Source: Cyanobacteria bacterium UBA4641
GTDB taxonomy: Bacteria > Cyanobacteriota > Vampirovibrionia > Gastranaerophilales > Gastranaerophilaceae
Length of the DNA: 64,000 nucleotides
Direction of reading: 5' to 3'
Assembly: GCA_002405805.1 (NCBI GenBank)
Contig: DHMN01000028.1
Coordinates: 16,881 to 80,880, forward strand
The notes under the pieces are model-generated. The model saw only the letters and a list, made by a program, of their open reading frames with translations, was not told the DNA's origin and did no database searches. The translations under genes and the position numbers were made by a program. This document shows, piece after piece, positions 41,908-52,426 of the stretch (positions are counted from its first letter, which is position 1; every line of letters starts with the position of its first letter).

Positions 41908-42711
41908 ATGAGAATAATCAAATTTGTTGGTAAAAATTTACGTTGCGCATCTGTAAAAAATAAATCTCGCTTTGATTTTTCACCAGTCTTCACAAGATTT
42001 GGTTTTACGTTGGCTGAGGTTTTAATCACTCTTGGAATAATCGGCATAGTTGCCGCAATGACAATTCCTGTATTGATTTCCAGCCATCAAAAACGAGAGA
42101 TTGAAGCTAAATTAAAAGAGGATTTTTCTATTTTTAGCCAAGTTAATAAAATGATGATTTATAATGATGTTTCATTTGACTTTTCTGCAGCAGATGGTAG
42201 TTCGCAAGTTTTGAGAAATTGGCTCAATCTCAATATTTTCCCATATATGAAAGTTGCAAGAATTTGCAATGAACCTGAAAAAGGTTGCTTTAGTTCTGTT
42301 AATATGGCAATCAGACAGCTTAATGGCAGTTCTTTTGATGATTGTCCAAAAGGTGGCGGAGGCTGTGGCGGCGGTTGGGTTTCATTTGTTATGAACAATG
42401 GAACAAAAGTTGCGGTTGATGTTGGAAATAACAGCCAATTGAGAACTATTTATGGAGTAGATTCAGATGCTGAAACTTGTTTAAAAATGTATGTTGACGT
42501 AAACGGAGACAAAAAGCCAAACAAATTCGGAATTGACATATTTTTGATGACCTTTACGGAAGATGGTTTTGTTCCTGCAGGATATTCAAAAACCGCAGAT
42601 GAACTCAAAAGCAATTGTTCCCCAAAGCAAACAGGTTGGTGGTGTATGGCTAGAGTAAAAAATTCGAACTGGGAAATTCCTGATGATGTTTGGGCAGTAA
42701 GGAACAAATAA
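41908..42711 (+). CDS. Type IV pilin-like (pseudopilin) protein 4
   Basis: Encodes 267 residues. A basic 32-residue leader ends at the site G32/F33 with Glu +5 (GFTLAEVLITLG), then the hydrophobic helix. The middle has a Gly/Cys-rich stretch CPKGGGGCGGGW. The C-terminal half has DVNGDKKPNKFGIDIF and ends CMARVKNSNWEIPDD, a variant of the shared end. A sigma-70-like promoter lies 43-71 bases upstream. Divergent from the XRE gene at 41819. Confidence 0.87.
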   Translation: MRIIKFVGKNLRCASVKNKSRFDFSPVFTRFGFTLAEVLITLGIIGIVAAMTIPVLISSHQKREIEAKLKEDFSIFSQVNKMMIYNDVSFDFSAADGSSQVLRNWLNLNIFPYMKVARICNEPEKGCFSSVNMAIRQLNGSSFDDCPKGGGGCGGGWVSFVMNNGTKVAVDVGNNSQLRTIYGVDSDAETCLKMYVDVNGDKKPNKFGIDIFLMTFTEDGFVPAGYSKTADELKSNCSPKQTGWWCMARVKNSNWEIPDDVWAVRNK

Positions 42712-42716
42712 TGACC

Positions 42717-43202
42717 TTATATTCTGTCTTTTGTCAAGGTGTCAAGCGCGAGTTTCAGTGCTTGATTTGCAAATTGTTCTTTCATTTCCTTGCGTGGCAA
42801 TTTCGGAGAAAGTTTAACTTCCTTGATTGTGGTGATTCCTTTATATCTGATTGAAATATAGACTAAACCAACAGGTTTTTCTTTTGTTCCGCCGGTAGGT
42901 CCTGCAATACCTGTTGTACATAACGCGATATCACAGCCTGTTGAGCTTTCCAAACCTTCTGCCATCGCTTGAGCACACTGTTCGCTAACTGCGCCAAAAT
43001 TATCTAAAATATCCCAACTAACACCTAAAATCTTATGTTTAGCCTCATTTGCATAAGTTACAAAATTCAATTTGACATACTCAGAGCTGCCTGAAACATC
43101 TGTCAATTTTGAGCTTAGCAAGCCACCTGTACAAGACTCAGCCGTTGCGATTGTCAATTTGTTTTCGATTAAGTATTTTCCTAATTCTTCTTCTAAAGAC
43201 AT
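42717..43202 (-). CDS. Nicotinamide-nucleotide amidase (CinA C-terminal domain)
   Basis: Encodes 161 residues, the stand-alone PncC-type domain that deamidates NMN. Motifs: TIATAESCTGGLLSSKLTDVSGSSEYV, and CTTGIAGPTGGTKEKPVGLVYI. The N-terminal CinA molybdopterin-like domain is absent. ATG at 43202 is chosen for AAGGAG upstream; an earlier in-frame ATG at 43268 lacks one. Convergent with pilin 4. Confidence 0.92.
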   Translation of the reverse strand: MSLEEELGKYLIENKLTIATAESCTGGLLSSKLTDVSGSSEYVKLNFVTYANEAKHKILGVSWDILDNFGAVSEQCAQAMAEGLESSTGCDIALCTTGIAGPTGGTKEKPVGLVYISIRYKGITTIKEVKLSPKLPRKEMKEQFANQALKLALDTLTKDRI

Positions 43203-43308
43203 TTTTGGGCACTCCTTTTTAGTTGAATTTCCACCAAACAGAATATCACAAAAGTCTCTCCAAGGCATTAAACATAGGGGGGCTGACGCAACATATCAAG
43301 TCATTGTC

Positions 43309-43396
43309 ACCCTGAACTCGTTTCAGGGTCTCTAATTTTACAAACTTCACATAAGACTAATATGTTTTATTGAAGATGCTGAAACAAGTTCAGCAT
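43309..43396. repeat. Composite hairpin repeat, type I (inverted orientation)
   Basis: ACCCTGAA (43309-43316) pairs with TTCAGGGT (43322-43329). A centre with AAGACTAATATG follows, and ATGCTGAA (43376-43383) pairs with TTCAGCAT (43389-43396). The centre is the reverse complement of that at 30508-30553. Confidence 0.85.
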
Positions 43397-43441
43397 GACT
43401 AAAAATCTAAGAAATAGCCACTACAAGTAGCATTTCCCCTT

Positions 43442-44812
43442 TTAACTCGGAGAAATGCAAGCGGTAATTGCATCGATTAACCTTTTTACCGGTACAATGT
43501 TAATCTTGTCATTGGTAATATTTCTGTTTGCGTAAGGGATAATCGCCTTCTTAAACCCTGATGTAACAGCTTCATTCAGCCGTTTTTCTATATTGCTAAC
43601 CGGATGAATTTCGCCAGACAAACCGATTTCCCCAATGATTACCGTTTGAGGGTCAACCACAACATCGCGAGCACAAGTGGCAATTGCAATAGCTATCCCC
43701 AAATCCGCACTCGGCTCATCAATTTCAATTCCGCCCATAACATTCACATAAACATCTTGTTTTGAAAGGTTTAAACCAACCCTTTTTTCCAATACCGCCA
43801 AAATTTGTAATAATCGGCTGTTATCGACCCCATTTGTCACTCGGCGCGGAGTCGGATATGGAGTAGTGCCGACAAGTGCCTGAATTTCAACCAAAAGCGG
43901 ACGAGTTCCTTCGTTTGTAACAATGATAGCACTCCCTGGGATTGCATCTTGAGAACGCTCATTTAAAAACAATTCGTTCGGATTTTTCACTTCCACAAGC
44001 CCTTGAGTTTGCATTTCAAAAATTCCGACTTCAGAAGTATTACCAAAGCGGTTTTTCATAGAGCGCAACATTCTGTAAGACTTGTATTTGTCGCCCTCAA
44101 ACGAAATAACAGTATCTACCATGTGTTCTAAAATCTTTGGACCTGCGATATTACCGTCTTTTGTCACGTGACCGATTACGATTGTTGTAATTCCGCGATT
44201 TTTGGCAATTTGCATCAAAATATTACAACATTCTCGAATTTGTGACACACTACCAGCGGAACTTGAAATAGTTTGAGAATAAATCGCCTGAATACTGTCT
44301 ATCACAATCATATCTGGTTGAAGTTCATCAATTTGAGCGCGAATACTTTCCAAGTTTGTTTGCGGATAAATATATAAATTTTCGGCATTTATTCCTAATC
44401 TGTTGGCACGAAGTTTCAATTGACTTGCGGATTCTTCCGCTGAAACATACAGGATTTTTTGACCGTTTTTGCACAATTCACCGCTTGTTTGGAGCAAAAT
44501 TGTAGATTTACCGATTCCGGGGTCACCTGCAATCAACACAAGCGAACCTTGAACAAGTCCGCCCCCAAGTATTCTGTCAAATTCAGAAATATTTGTACTT
44601 ATTCTAACCTCTTCTCCGATATGAATATCATTGATTAGAGAAGGTTTTGTATCATTTGCAATCCCTTGCGGTGAGATATTTTGAGGTTTTAAATTGCTTT
44701 GGATTTCTTCCGTAAAACTTCCCCACGAACCACATTCAGGACATTTACCCAAATACCCTGCTGATTCATAACCGCATTGTTGACATATCCATTTTGATTT
44801 TACTTTAGCCAT
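43442..44812 (-). CDS. radA: DNA repair protein RadA (Sms)
   Basis: Branch-migration helicase of recombination, 456 residues. N-terminal zinc finger (Cys10, 13, 24, 27), RecA-like core with Walker A GDPGIGKST at 96-104, the family signature KNRFG, and the Lon-protease-like C-terminal domain. All motifs are intact. The ATG at 44812 has TATAAT exactly six bases upstream, so the mRNA is predicted leaderless. Confidence 0.95.
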   Translation of the reverse strand: MAKVKSKWICQQCGYESAGYLGKCPECGSWGSFTEEIQSNLKPQNISPQGIANDTKPSLINDIHIGEEVRISTNISEFDRILGGGLVQGSLVLIAGDPGIGKSTILLQTSGELCKNGQKILYVSAEESASQLKLRANRLGINAENLYIYPQTNLESIRAQIDELQPDMIVIDSIQAIYSQTISSSAGSVSQIRECCNILMQIAKNRGITTIVIGHVTKDGNIAGPKILEHMVDTVISFEGDKYKSYRMLRSMKNRFGNTSEVGIFEMQTQGLVEVKNPNELFLNERSQDAIPGSAIIVTNEGTRPLLVEIQALVGTTPYPTPRRVTNGVDNSRLLQILAVLEKRVGLNLSKQDVYVNVMGGIEIDEPSADLGIAIAIATCARDVVVDPQTVIIGEIGLSGEIHPVSNIEKRLNEAVTSGFKKAIIPYANRNITNDKINIVPVKRLIDAITACISPS

Positions 44813-44818
44813 AGTTTA

Positions 44819-44824
44819 ATTATA
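44819..44824 (-). promoter_or_regulatory. -10 box of predicted leaderless radA transcript
   Basis: On the minus strand: TATAAT, six bases (TAAACT), ATG. No RBS is seen between box and start. Confidence 0.6.
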
Positions 44825-44933
44825 TCCTTAAATCCGCCGTTGTAAACTAATGTAACAAAAAGGCTCGTATTATTAAAGTAGCCCTAAAAATTGCCGTATT
44901 GACATGTAGGTGTAAAAGAAGAAAGTAAATGTT

Positions 44934-47900
44934 ATGTGCGCAGAAAATGTCAAATTGAATCTGAACAAAGGTAAACTCGGTCAAGCTGATTTGAACCAAA
45001 TCAAGGGCGGACTAAAACGTGAGCAAATCAAAGATAAAGCTATGCTTGCAATTTTTGACGCGTTAGATGACGGTAACCATGTTCTTGATGAAAAAGAGAT
45101 TTCAAAATTGAAAACTCAATTACAAGAAGCTGCGAAAAACAGTAATCTTTCTAAAAATGAAGCTGAAAAATTTTTGAAAAACTTGTTTGGTGATAAAAAA
45201 GATAAAAATATCACTAACGAAGATTTGTTCAAATTTATCAATACTCTGACCGATAACAGCAAAAATATTAAAAACTCAACCGCTACAAAAGAAAACGGAC
45301 AAGACGTAATCACAACCGAATACAAAGACGGTTCTGTTGAAAAAATTTACCCTGACACAAAGAAAAAAGTCATAATCAAAGACAACAAAACTTCTACTTA
45401 TACAGCAGATAACACTCTTCAAAAAGAAGAATATTTTGACAAAGACGGAAATTCTGTTACTACAACTTTCACTGACGGCAAGCCGCAGAAAAAGACCGTT
45501 AAAACTCAAACAGAAACTTTGCACTACGAAGTTTCTGATAAAGGTGAAAAACTTGTAAAACGTGAAAATAATCAAAACAAAGCCACAACCGATTATGAAT
45601 ATGATGAAAAAGAAGGTACTGTTAATGAAACAGAACAAAATGGCAATGTAACAACTAAAAGAGTAAGACGCAACGGCAATGTTGAAACTCAAACTGCAGT
45701 AGAAAAGTTGGAAGATTCCACAGTAGAAACAGTTACAGATGCTAACGGTAATATTACCAAAACAACAGTAAATTCTGATGGCAAACGCATCAAACAAGAA
45801 AAAACAATCGACGGCAAAACTTATGTAGCCGAATACGATGGCAACGGTAACACAAAAGTTGTTGTACAAAACGGTGAAAGTATTGCGCATCTTGCAAAAA
45901 TCTTTGATGTTAAACAAGGTGACATCATTGAAGTAAATGAACCTGACGGCAAAGTTCATCAAAAAGGTTCTACAAAATTTTTCCTTGTTGGTGATACAGT
46001 TTTGATTCCAAAAGAATTGGAAGCCGATGATAAAAACTTAACCAATCGCAAAAGCAGTGCCGATACAATTGGCGACTACAAAGAAGATATGGCAGAAATC
46101 CGCCGTAAACAACAAGAACGTGCAGCTAGAGCTAGAGAAAAAGCGCAGGAAGCAAAAGCTCATGAAGCTAAACAAAAGAAAAAAGCCTCAAAACCAAGAG
46201 CAATAAGTTTCACTTGCAAACAAAAGAATTTCACAGAAGTTGCCAAACAAAATTTGGCAAGCCAAGGAGTTAAAAATCCGACTAAAAAGCAATTAGAAGA
46301 CAGAATTGCACAATTAAAGAAATTAAATCCAAACTTAAAAGACGGTCAAATTCAAGGTAAAAGAATTACTGTTCCGTGTTCGGAAGAAACATACAACAGG
46401 TTTGTCGGCAGACAAAAAGAAGTAACCGAAATCAACAAAAATATGCGCAACAACAGAACCGCAAAAGGTATCGCAAATAATTTATATAAAATTTGTGATG
46501 ACAATGCTGCTGCGATAGATAAACCTGTATTTTGGAACGAATTGAAAAAGGTTAATAAAAATAACGTTGTGGCTGTCCTAGATAACTATGATAAAGTTTT
46601 AGAAAAACACACAGGCGATTCATCTTTACTTGATACAATTTGTTCAGAAGTCGGAGCATCAAACACAAACAGACAAAAAGCACTTAACCATATTTATAAT
46701 TCATTGGAACAAGCTGCAAAAGAAGCAGGTGTTTCTCAAGCTGATTTAAAAAGTGCAAGAAAGAAATTTTCAACAAGTATGCAGCACGAATTTGACAAAA
46801 TCGGTCGTATTGATACAAAAGAAATGGATAAAGCCGTAGACTTTTTGCGTGGCGCAACCGCAGCAGCAAAAGTTACTAAAGGTCAGGGTTCAATTTCTAC
46901 AAGAGCTGCCATGAAATCTTTCTTGAATGGTGAAGATGGTTTGGTTGCACTGGATAAAGATGTTCAAAAACAATACAAAGATGCAAGAGATAAAGAAGGC
47001 TGGGTTGCTAAAACAGGTGACTGGGTTTGCGGATTATTCGGCTGTACAACTATTGCCGATATGGACAAAAAGCTTGGCAAACACGCAGGTGATGTGAAGA
47101 AACTTGTAGCTGCCGCAAATAAAAACGATGAAGCAACTTTTAAAAAATTATATAAACAAACTTTCGGAATTGATTTTAATCCAAAAATGATTCAAGCTCG
47201 CCAAACAGCAAGAATCAATTACGAATCTGCTGCTGCATTCAATGCATCATACAAAGCCTTTGCAGGTTTGGAGTCAAAGACAAAGAATCTGAATTACCAA
47301 TCTTTGCGTAACGAATTGAAAAAATCTTTCAAATACTCAGATTCTGATATTGATACATTGATTAAATCTTACGCACAAAGCAAAGGTATGGACTCAGCAT
47401 CCCAAGCTGATAAAAAGTATGTTTTGGATTCCTTTATCAAAGAATCTAAACAACAGTATTTAAAAGAATTTCAAAAATTGTCTAAAGGTAAAACTTTAGA
47501 GCAAATGGGCAAAGATGTTGATTTGTTGACAAAAAGCGCTTACGGTACAAATGATATCGTCAAAGACGTTATCCAATTCAACGAAAACCAACAAATGACC
47601 GAAATGGTGACTTCCGCAGCTTTTGAAATTGCAGGTACTATTGCATTACAATTTGTTCCGGGGCTAGGACAAATGGCAGCCGCAAAACTTGCGGTAAGTG
47701 CGGCTAAATGGGGTGCTCGCGGTGTAAAAATTGCAACTTACGCAACTAAAGCTGCAAAAGCAATGAAAACCGTATCAACTGCAATGAATGCAACTAAGAA
47801 AGCTAAAATCGTAACTCAAATGGCTTCAGCAGGCGTTGCAACAGCAGCAGTTAATTTGTCAAATAAAAAAGACGTCAAAGAAACAATGAGAAAAACTTTG

Positions 47901-50900
47901 ATGAATATGTCATTTGCAGGCGTTGGTGCATCTTCAAGCATCTTGGCTCCAAAATTGATGCAAGCATTTGGTATAACAAATAAAGCTTTGGCAACAGAAG
48001 TTGCAGAAGAAATCATCAATTGCGCAGGTTCTTACGGCGTAACAAAACTTGCAGGAGACGATTACGGCAAAAACGATGCATTTATAGACTTTGCAAGCGG
48101 CTTGTTAATGTCAAGAATTTCTCACGTAAAAATGCACAAAGGTACAAAAGTTGAGACTCCAACCCCAAAACCTGAAGTACCGACCAAACCAGAAATTCCA
48201 ACATCAAAGCCTGAAGTCCCAACAACTCCTGAAAAACCAATCAAAACAGATAAACCAATTGTAGAACACCAAGGCGCAGTTAAACCTGACACCGAGACAA
48301 AACCGTCCGGCGAAGCAAATAACTCTAAGAAAGTTCCTGACGATTTTAAAAAGTCAAACGAAAAACTTATTGATGAAAAGGATTTGAAAAACAAGAAAAA
48401 AACAGTTACCCCTGAAGAGGCTGACAAATTTAAAGAAGCTGCACCAAGCACCAAACCTCCTGTAGCTGATGAAAAACCTTCACTCCAACATCCGCAAGAA
48501 AAGAAATTCAACGGAATAAACGGCGAAGAACTGAAATTTGAAGTTATCAGTGAAACCGATTTTCCAAAAGGTAAAAAGTCTTATTTAACAAAAGATGATA
48601 AAAAGATTTTTGTAGATGCTGACGGCAAAATTATATCTGTAAAAGATTACAATGCAGGTACAATCAAAGCTTTCGATTACCACAACGCAGGTGATGCTCC
48701 ATCAGGTTACACTTTGGTAAACAAAAAACAACAAATTATCAGACAAGTAGAATCAAAAGTTGATACTAATGTAACTAAAAACTACGAAACAGGCGTAGAA
48801 ACTATCACATCAACCAAAGACGGCTCAGTAATTACAGAAAGATATATGTCACTTTCTGAATACCCTGCTAATGCCCCAATTCCTGATGCAGCTAAATTTT
48901 CAAAAAACCTGAAAGCTCAAATTGATGAATGTACAGATATCAACAAGTTGAACAAATTGAAAGATGAATACAACATGTACAACTCTCAATACGGTACTGC
49001 TGACGGTTCATTGTTCCAAGCTTTGCAAGATAAAGCATCTGCATTGCAAGGAACAGCAAAACCGACTCCACACAAACCATTATCAAATCTTGTAACAAGT
49101 TCAACATTAGATAATGCACTAGAAAATTTGAATATGAAAAAATATGGCAAAAAAGGTTTGCCGTTGAAATATTCTCATGATGAAATGTTGAAAGACTTGA
49201 AAGAATCTCTAATGGCTCTTCCTTATTCTGAACGTTCTGCTATTATGAATAAATTCAACATTCATACAATTGGAGATGAGTTGTCAGATATTCCAAAACT
49301 TTCTCAAATTCCAAGCACACCTAATGAAGAAAAGATTTTGAATATCTTAAATAAATATTCAAAACAAAATTCTTTGCAAATTGCTGACCCTGCATTGAAA
49401 GCTGAATTAGAAAACTTTATCAAAGATGTACCTGAATTTACATTTATGATTGGTAAAAAACAAAACGGCGTTCATGCATACAGCTTAGATTCTCACACTA
49501 TTCAAAACTTACAAAAAGCTTTGAAATACGCAGCAGATGCCAATATTTCCGATGAACAAAAAGAAATTTTGAAAATGAGTATTTTACTCCACGATATGGG
49601 TAAACAATACAAAGGCGCATCAGTATCAGACACAGGGCACGCTGCACTAAGCAAACAGTATGCGGAAAACATTTTGGACAGATTCAACTATTCAACCGAA
49701 ACAAAAAATAAAATCTTGAATTTGATTGAAAATCACCACTGGTTCAAAGATTTTAACAAAGGTAAGCTAAGTGCTGACCAAGTTGTAAAAATGTTTGGCG
49801 ATGATTTGACTCTTGCTCAAATTATGGCTAAATCTGATTTGGAAAGCGTTAGCGATACATTCCACTTAGAAATCTTAGAACCAGGTAAAAAACTTTCTCA
49901 AGCAGAGTTTGAGACCAAATTCCAAGAAAAAATGGATAAGATTTCCAGCAAAATTACACCTGAAGTCTTGGGTGAAGAATTACCAATCGGTCAAATGGAC
50001 AAATACAAACCTTACTATTTGGACAAAAGCAAAATCGACAAATTGATTTTGGGCAAAGGTGTTGAACTTGATATGAACGACCCTAAACTAAAACAATTGA
50101 TGAATGATTTAAAAGAGGGCGAAAGCTTTGCTATTGGCTGTACTGACCCACATGGAAATTATCCGGATGTAAAATATCAAATCGGCAAATATGCTGATGG
50201 CGTTGGCTCTCACCACGTAATTATTACTAAAAAGCACGGTGAATTTGTAATTGAAGTTCACAAAGATGCTGCTGTTATGAAAGATATTCCGACAGCTCAC
50301 AACTCAGACCCTGTAATTGCAAATAAAATCGAACAAATTAAGAAAAAAGCAACTAATATTACATCTGAAACATTTAATATCGACGGTAAAAATGTTCCGT
50401 TTGAAATTTTACACGGAACAAAAAGCGGTTCAAACAAAGGTTACTATGTAATAAATAAACAAACCGGTGAATTATTCTATGCAAAATTTGGCGGAGCACA
50501 AGGCAAAACAGAACTTTTGGCTAACAAATTGTACGCTATGGCAGGCTTAGGCACTCCTGAAATGAGTTCTTTCAAAGCCACTGACGGCACTGTGGGAACT
50601 TTGAGCAAATACATGCCTGACTTGACAAGTGTAACTCACGCAACTACAAAGGCTAACGAAGGTTTTGGTATGGATGTATTGTTGGCAAACTGGGATGTTG
50701 TCGGTATGAGCAACGACAATATGCTAAAAACTGCTGACGGCAAAATCATCAGACTTGATGCAGGCGGTACATTTGATTATCGTGCACAAGGCAAAAACAA
50801 ACCTTATACATCAATTCCGATGGAATTTGTAACATTGATGGATGCAAACATCAACTCAAAATCAGCACAAATTTTCAGCAAAATGACTCGTGATGATTTG

Positions 50901-52196
50901 ATTAACTCATTGAACAAAGTTGCAAATTTAAAAACAACAGAAATCACAAATCTTCTTGATAGTATGGGTTTGTCTCACTACAAAGAACCTTTGCTAAACA
51001 GAAAGAAATTCTTGAAATCTTTGCTTGAAGAAATCAAAGCAAATCCGCAAGGCAGTGAATCTACTCTTGAATACATGCACAATATGATGAACAAATCATT
51101 AGACAAGGCTATTTCTTCTGCTAAATCAGCAGCTGACTTGCAAGATATCAAACAAGCTTTGACTTATGTAAACAATCCAAAAGCAAAACAACAATTACTT
51201 GATAATATTGCAATCAAAGAAAAAGATTTGGCTGCCTCAGCTCCTGCTCCAAAAATCTTGTCAGAAGTTCAGGTTCAAAATCTATTAGCTAAAAATGGAT
51301 TTGTTCAAAATAGTCATGGTTTTTGGCAAAAAACTTTAGACCAAGCAACAAAAGATAATTTGTACAAACAATATGGTTCATACAGTAGCACAATCATTCA
51401 TAAAATTGAAGCAACTTTAAGTATTGAAGATATCAAGAAATTACAAACTATTATGAACGCAGGAAAAGGGCAGTTTATAAATGTTTGGCAAAATGATATG
51501 AATAATTTAATTCTATTATATAGAAATATTAAAAATACAAATATCTTTAGCTATTTAAACGATATGGGCACCGGAGAATGGGAAACCCTGGTAAATATTG
51601 CTAAAAATCCTATATCTGAAGACACCCTTAATGCTATTAGGACATATAAAGGTTCTGGCTATTCAAAAATAAATAAAGCATTAGAAAATATGCACAAAAA
51701 AGGCATACCTTACCCTGCAGATACGGCTGATGATATTAAGAAAATTCAAGCATATATCAATACTCAAGTTATCCATTCTCCAATAACTATTAAAAGAAAT
51801 GAAGGCTATGGAGTTCTACATTCTGTAACATTACCTAATGGAAAACATCTTGATGAGGCAATGCAAGAAGCTGTAGCTCATTTCGATGCAACTAAAGGTG
51901 ATAGAACAAAAATCAATGAAGTTAGAAAAATGGTTCTTGGACAAATAAGTGTTGCGCATCAAGAACATTTCATGTCTGCTTCAATTGCAGGTCCTGCACC
52001 ATTTGAATCTTATCCTGTACATTGGACTTTTAATGTTGAGCAAGGCTCAAAAGGCGTACTATTGGAAGGTGTAAATCCTAGTGGAGCACACCAAATTGAA
52101 ACAGAAATCCTTTTACAGAAGGATTCAAAAATAACAATAACTGCGATAGATTATAAAAATGGTAAATGGCAGTTAGAAGGCAATATTAAAAACTAG
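44934..52196 (+). CDS. Giant multidomain effector-like protein with C-terminal ADP-ribosyltransferase
   Basis: 2420 residues. Domains in order, positions approximate: EF-hand-like loop (40-55); beta-rich acidic repeats with YxDGS/DGKxxxK units (105-300); LysM-like (308-355) and a second LysM-like (424-485); helical part; Ala/Gly-rich hydrophobic region (895-1060) suited to membrane insertion; Pro-rich linker (1069-1130); HD phosphohydrolase (LLHDMGK at 1551, NHHWFKD at 1599); kinase-like domain (AKFGGAQGKTE at 1849, NWDVVGMSNDN at 1918, DAGGTF at 1940); and an ADP-ribosyltransferase-like end with R2287, FMSAS (2346) and ETE (2389). No signal peptide, so export would need a dedicated route. 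It heads an operon with two small genes. Domain calls are pattern-based; the ADP-ribosyltransferase and HD parts are the clearest. Confidence 0.8.
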   Translation: MCAENVKLNLNKGKLGQADLNQIKGGLKREQIKDKAMLAIFDALDDGNHVLDEKEISKLKTQLQEAAKNSNLSKNEAEKFLKNLFGDKKDKNITNEDLFKFINTLTDNSKNIKNSTATKENGQDVITTEYKDGSVEKIYPDTKKKVIIKDNKTSTYTADNTLQKEEYFDKDGNSVTTTFTDGKPQKKTVKTQTETLHYEVSDKGEKLVKRENNQNKATTDYEYDEKEGTVNETEQNGNVTTKRVRRNGNVETQTAVEKLEDSTVETVTDANGNITKTTVNSDGKRIKQEKTIDGKTYVAEYDGNGNTKVVVQNGESIAHLAKIFDVKQGDIIEVNEPDGKVHQKGSTKFFLVGDTVLIPKELEADDKNLTNRKSSADTIGDYKEDMAEIRRKQQERAARAREKAQEAKAHEAKQKKKASKPRAISFTCKQKNFTEVAKQNLASQGVKNPTKKQLEDRIAQLKKLNPNLKDGQIQGKRITVPCSEETYNRFVGRQKEVTEINKNMRNNRTAKGIANNLYKICDDNAAAIDKPVFWNELKKVNKNNVVAVLDNYDKVLEKHTGDSSLLDTICSEVGASNTNRQKALNHIYNSLEQAAKEAGVSQADLKSARKKFSTSMQHEFDKIGRIDTKEMDKAVDFLRGATAAAKVTKGQGSISTRAAMKSFLNGEDGLVALDKDVQKQYKDARDKEGWVAKTGDWVCGLFGCTTIADMDKKLGKHAGDVKKLVAAANKNDEATFKKLYKQTFGIDFNPKMIQARQTARINYESAAAFNASYKAFAGLESKTKNLNYQSLRNELKKSFKYSDSDIDTLIKSYAQSKGMDSASQADKKYVLDSFIKESKQQYLKEFQKLSKGKTLEQMGKDVDLLTKSAYGTNDIVKDVIQFNENQQMTEMVTSAAFEIAGTIALQFVPGLGQMAAAKLAVSAAKWGARGVKIATYATKAAKAMKTVSTAMNATKKAKIVTQMASAGVATAAVNLSNKKDVKETMRKTLMNMSFAGVGASSSILAPKLMQAFGITNKALATEVAEEIINCAGSYGVTKLAGDDYGKNDAFIDFASGLLMSRISHVKMHKGTKVETPTPKPEVPTKPEIPTSKPEVPTTPEKPIKTDKPIVEHQGAVKPDTETKPSGEANNSKKVPDDFKKSNEKLIDEKDLKNKKKTVTPEEADKFKEAAPSTKPPVADEKPSLQHPQEKKFNGINGEELKFEVISETDFPKGKKSYLTKDDKKIFVDADGKIISVKDYNAGTIKAFDYHNAGDAPSGYTLVNKKQQIIRQVESKVDTNVTKNYETGVETITSTKDGSVITERYMSLSEYPANAPIPDAAKFSKNLKAQIDECTDINKLNKLKDEYNMYNSQYGTADGSLFQALQDKASALQGTAKPTPHKPLSNLVTSSTLDNALENLNMKKYGKKGLPLKYSHDEMLKDLKESLMALPYSERSAIMNKFNIHTIGDELSDIPKLSQIPSTPNEEKILNILNKYSKQNSLQIADPALKAELENFIKDVPEFTFMIGKKQNGVHAYSLDSHTIQNLQKALKYAADANISDEQKEILKMSILLHDMGKQYKGASVSDTGHAALSKQYAENILDRFNYSTETKNKILNLIENHHWFKDFNKGKLSADQVVKMFGDDLTLAQIMAKSDLESVSDTFHLEILEPGKKLSQAEFETKFQEKMDKISSKITPEVLGEELPIGQMDKYKPYYLDKSKIDKLILGKGVELDMNDPKLKQLMNDLKEGESFAIGCTDPHGNYPDVKYQIGKYADGVGSHHVIITKKHGEFVIEVHKDAAVMKDIPTAHNSDPVIANKIEQIKKKATNITSETFNIDGKNVPFEILHGTKSGSNKGYYVINKQTGELFYAKFGGAQGKTELLANKLYAMAGLGTPEMSSFKATDGTVGTLSKYMPDLTSVTHATTKANEGFGMDVLLANWDVVGMSNDNMLKTADGKIIRLDAGGTFDYRAQGKNKPYTSIPMEFVTLMDANINSKSAQIFSKMTRDDLINSLNKVANLKTTEITNLLDSMGLSHYKEPLLNRKKFLKSLLEEIKANPQGSESTLEYMHNMMNKSLDKAISSAKSAADLQDIKQALTYVNNPKAKQQLLDNIAIKEKDLAASAPAPKILSEVQVQNLLAKNGFVQNSHGFWQKTLDQATKDNLYKQYGSYSSTIIHKIEATLSIEDIKKLQTIMNAGKGQFINVWQNDMNNLILLYRNIKNTNIFSYLNDMGTGEWETLVNIAKNPISEDTLNAIRTYKGSGYSKINKALENMHKKGIPYPADTADDIKKIQAYINTQVIHSPITIKRNEGYGVLHSVTLPNGKHLDEAMQEAVAHFDATKGDRTKINEVRKMVLGQISVAHQEHFMSASIAGPAPFESYPVHWTFNVEQGSKGVLLEGVNPSGAHQIETEILLQKDSKITITAIDYKNGKWQLEGNIKN

Positions 52197-52214
52197 AAAG
52201 GATAATAATCTAAA

Positions 52215-52406
52215 ATGGACGAAAATAAAAATGAAACCGAGCAATGGCGCGAAAATAGCAAACACGATTGCGACAATTTAGAATTTAAAACTCAAAAAGT
52301 CGTATTTTTCCCAGAAGATGTTGAAAAAATGAAAAACATGGATATTGACGAAGAATTGGAATATATGACAATGTTAAAAAGAGAAGGCAGATATACTGTC
52401 GAATAA
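52215..52406 (+). CDS. Small FFPEDVEKMK-family protein A
   Basis: Encodes 63 residues. The last 42 contain FKTQKVVFFPEDVEKMKNMD, an acidic helix and a final RYTVE. The same block occurs in the next gene. GAAAGGA lies upstream. Nineteen bases separate it from the giant gene, so they are co-transcribed. No known domain; an accessory, chaperone or immunity role is possible but unproven. Confidence 0.75.
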   Translation: MDENKNETEQWRENSKHDCDNLEFKTQKVVFFPEDVEKMKNMDIDEELEYMTMLKREGRYTVE

Positions 52407-52426
52407 TTTACACAACGGAGGTCTAA

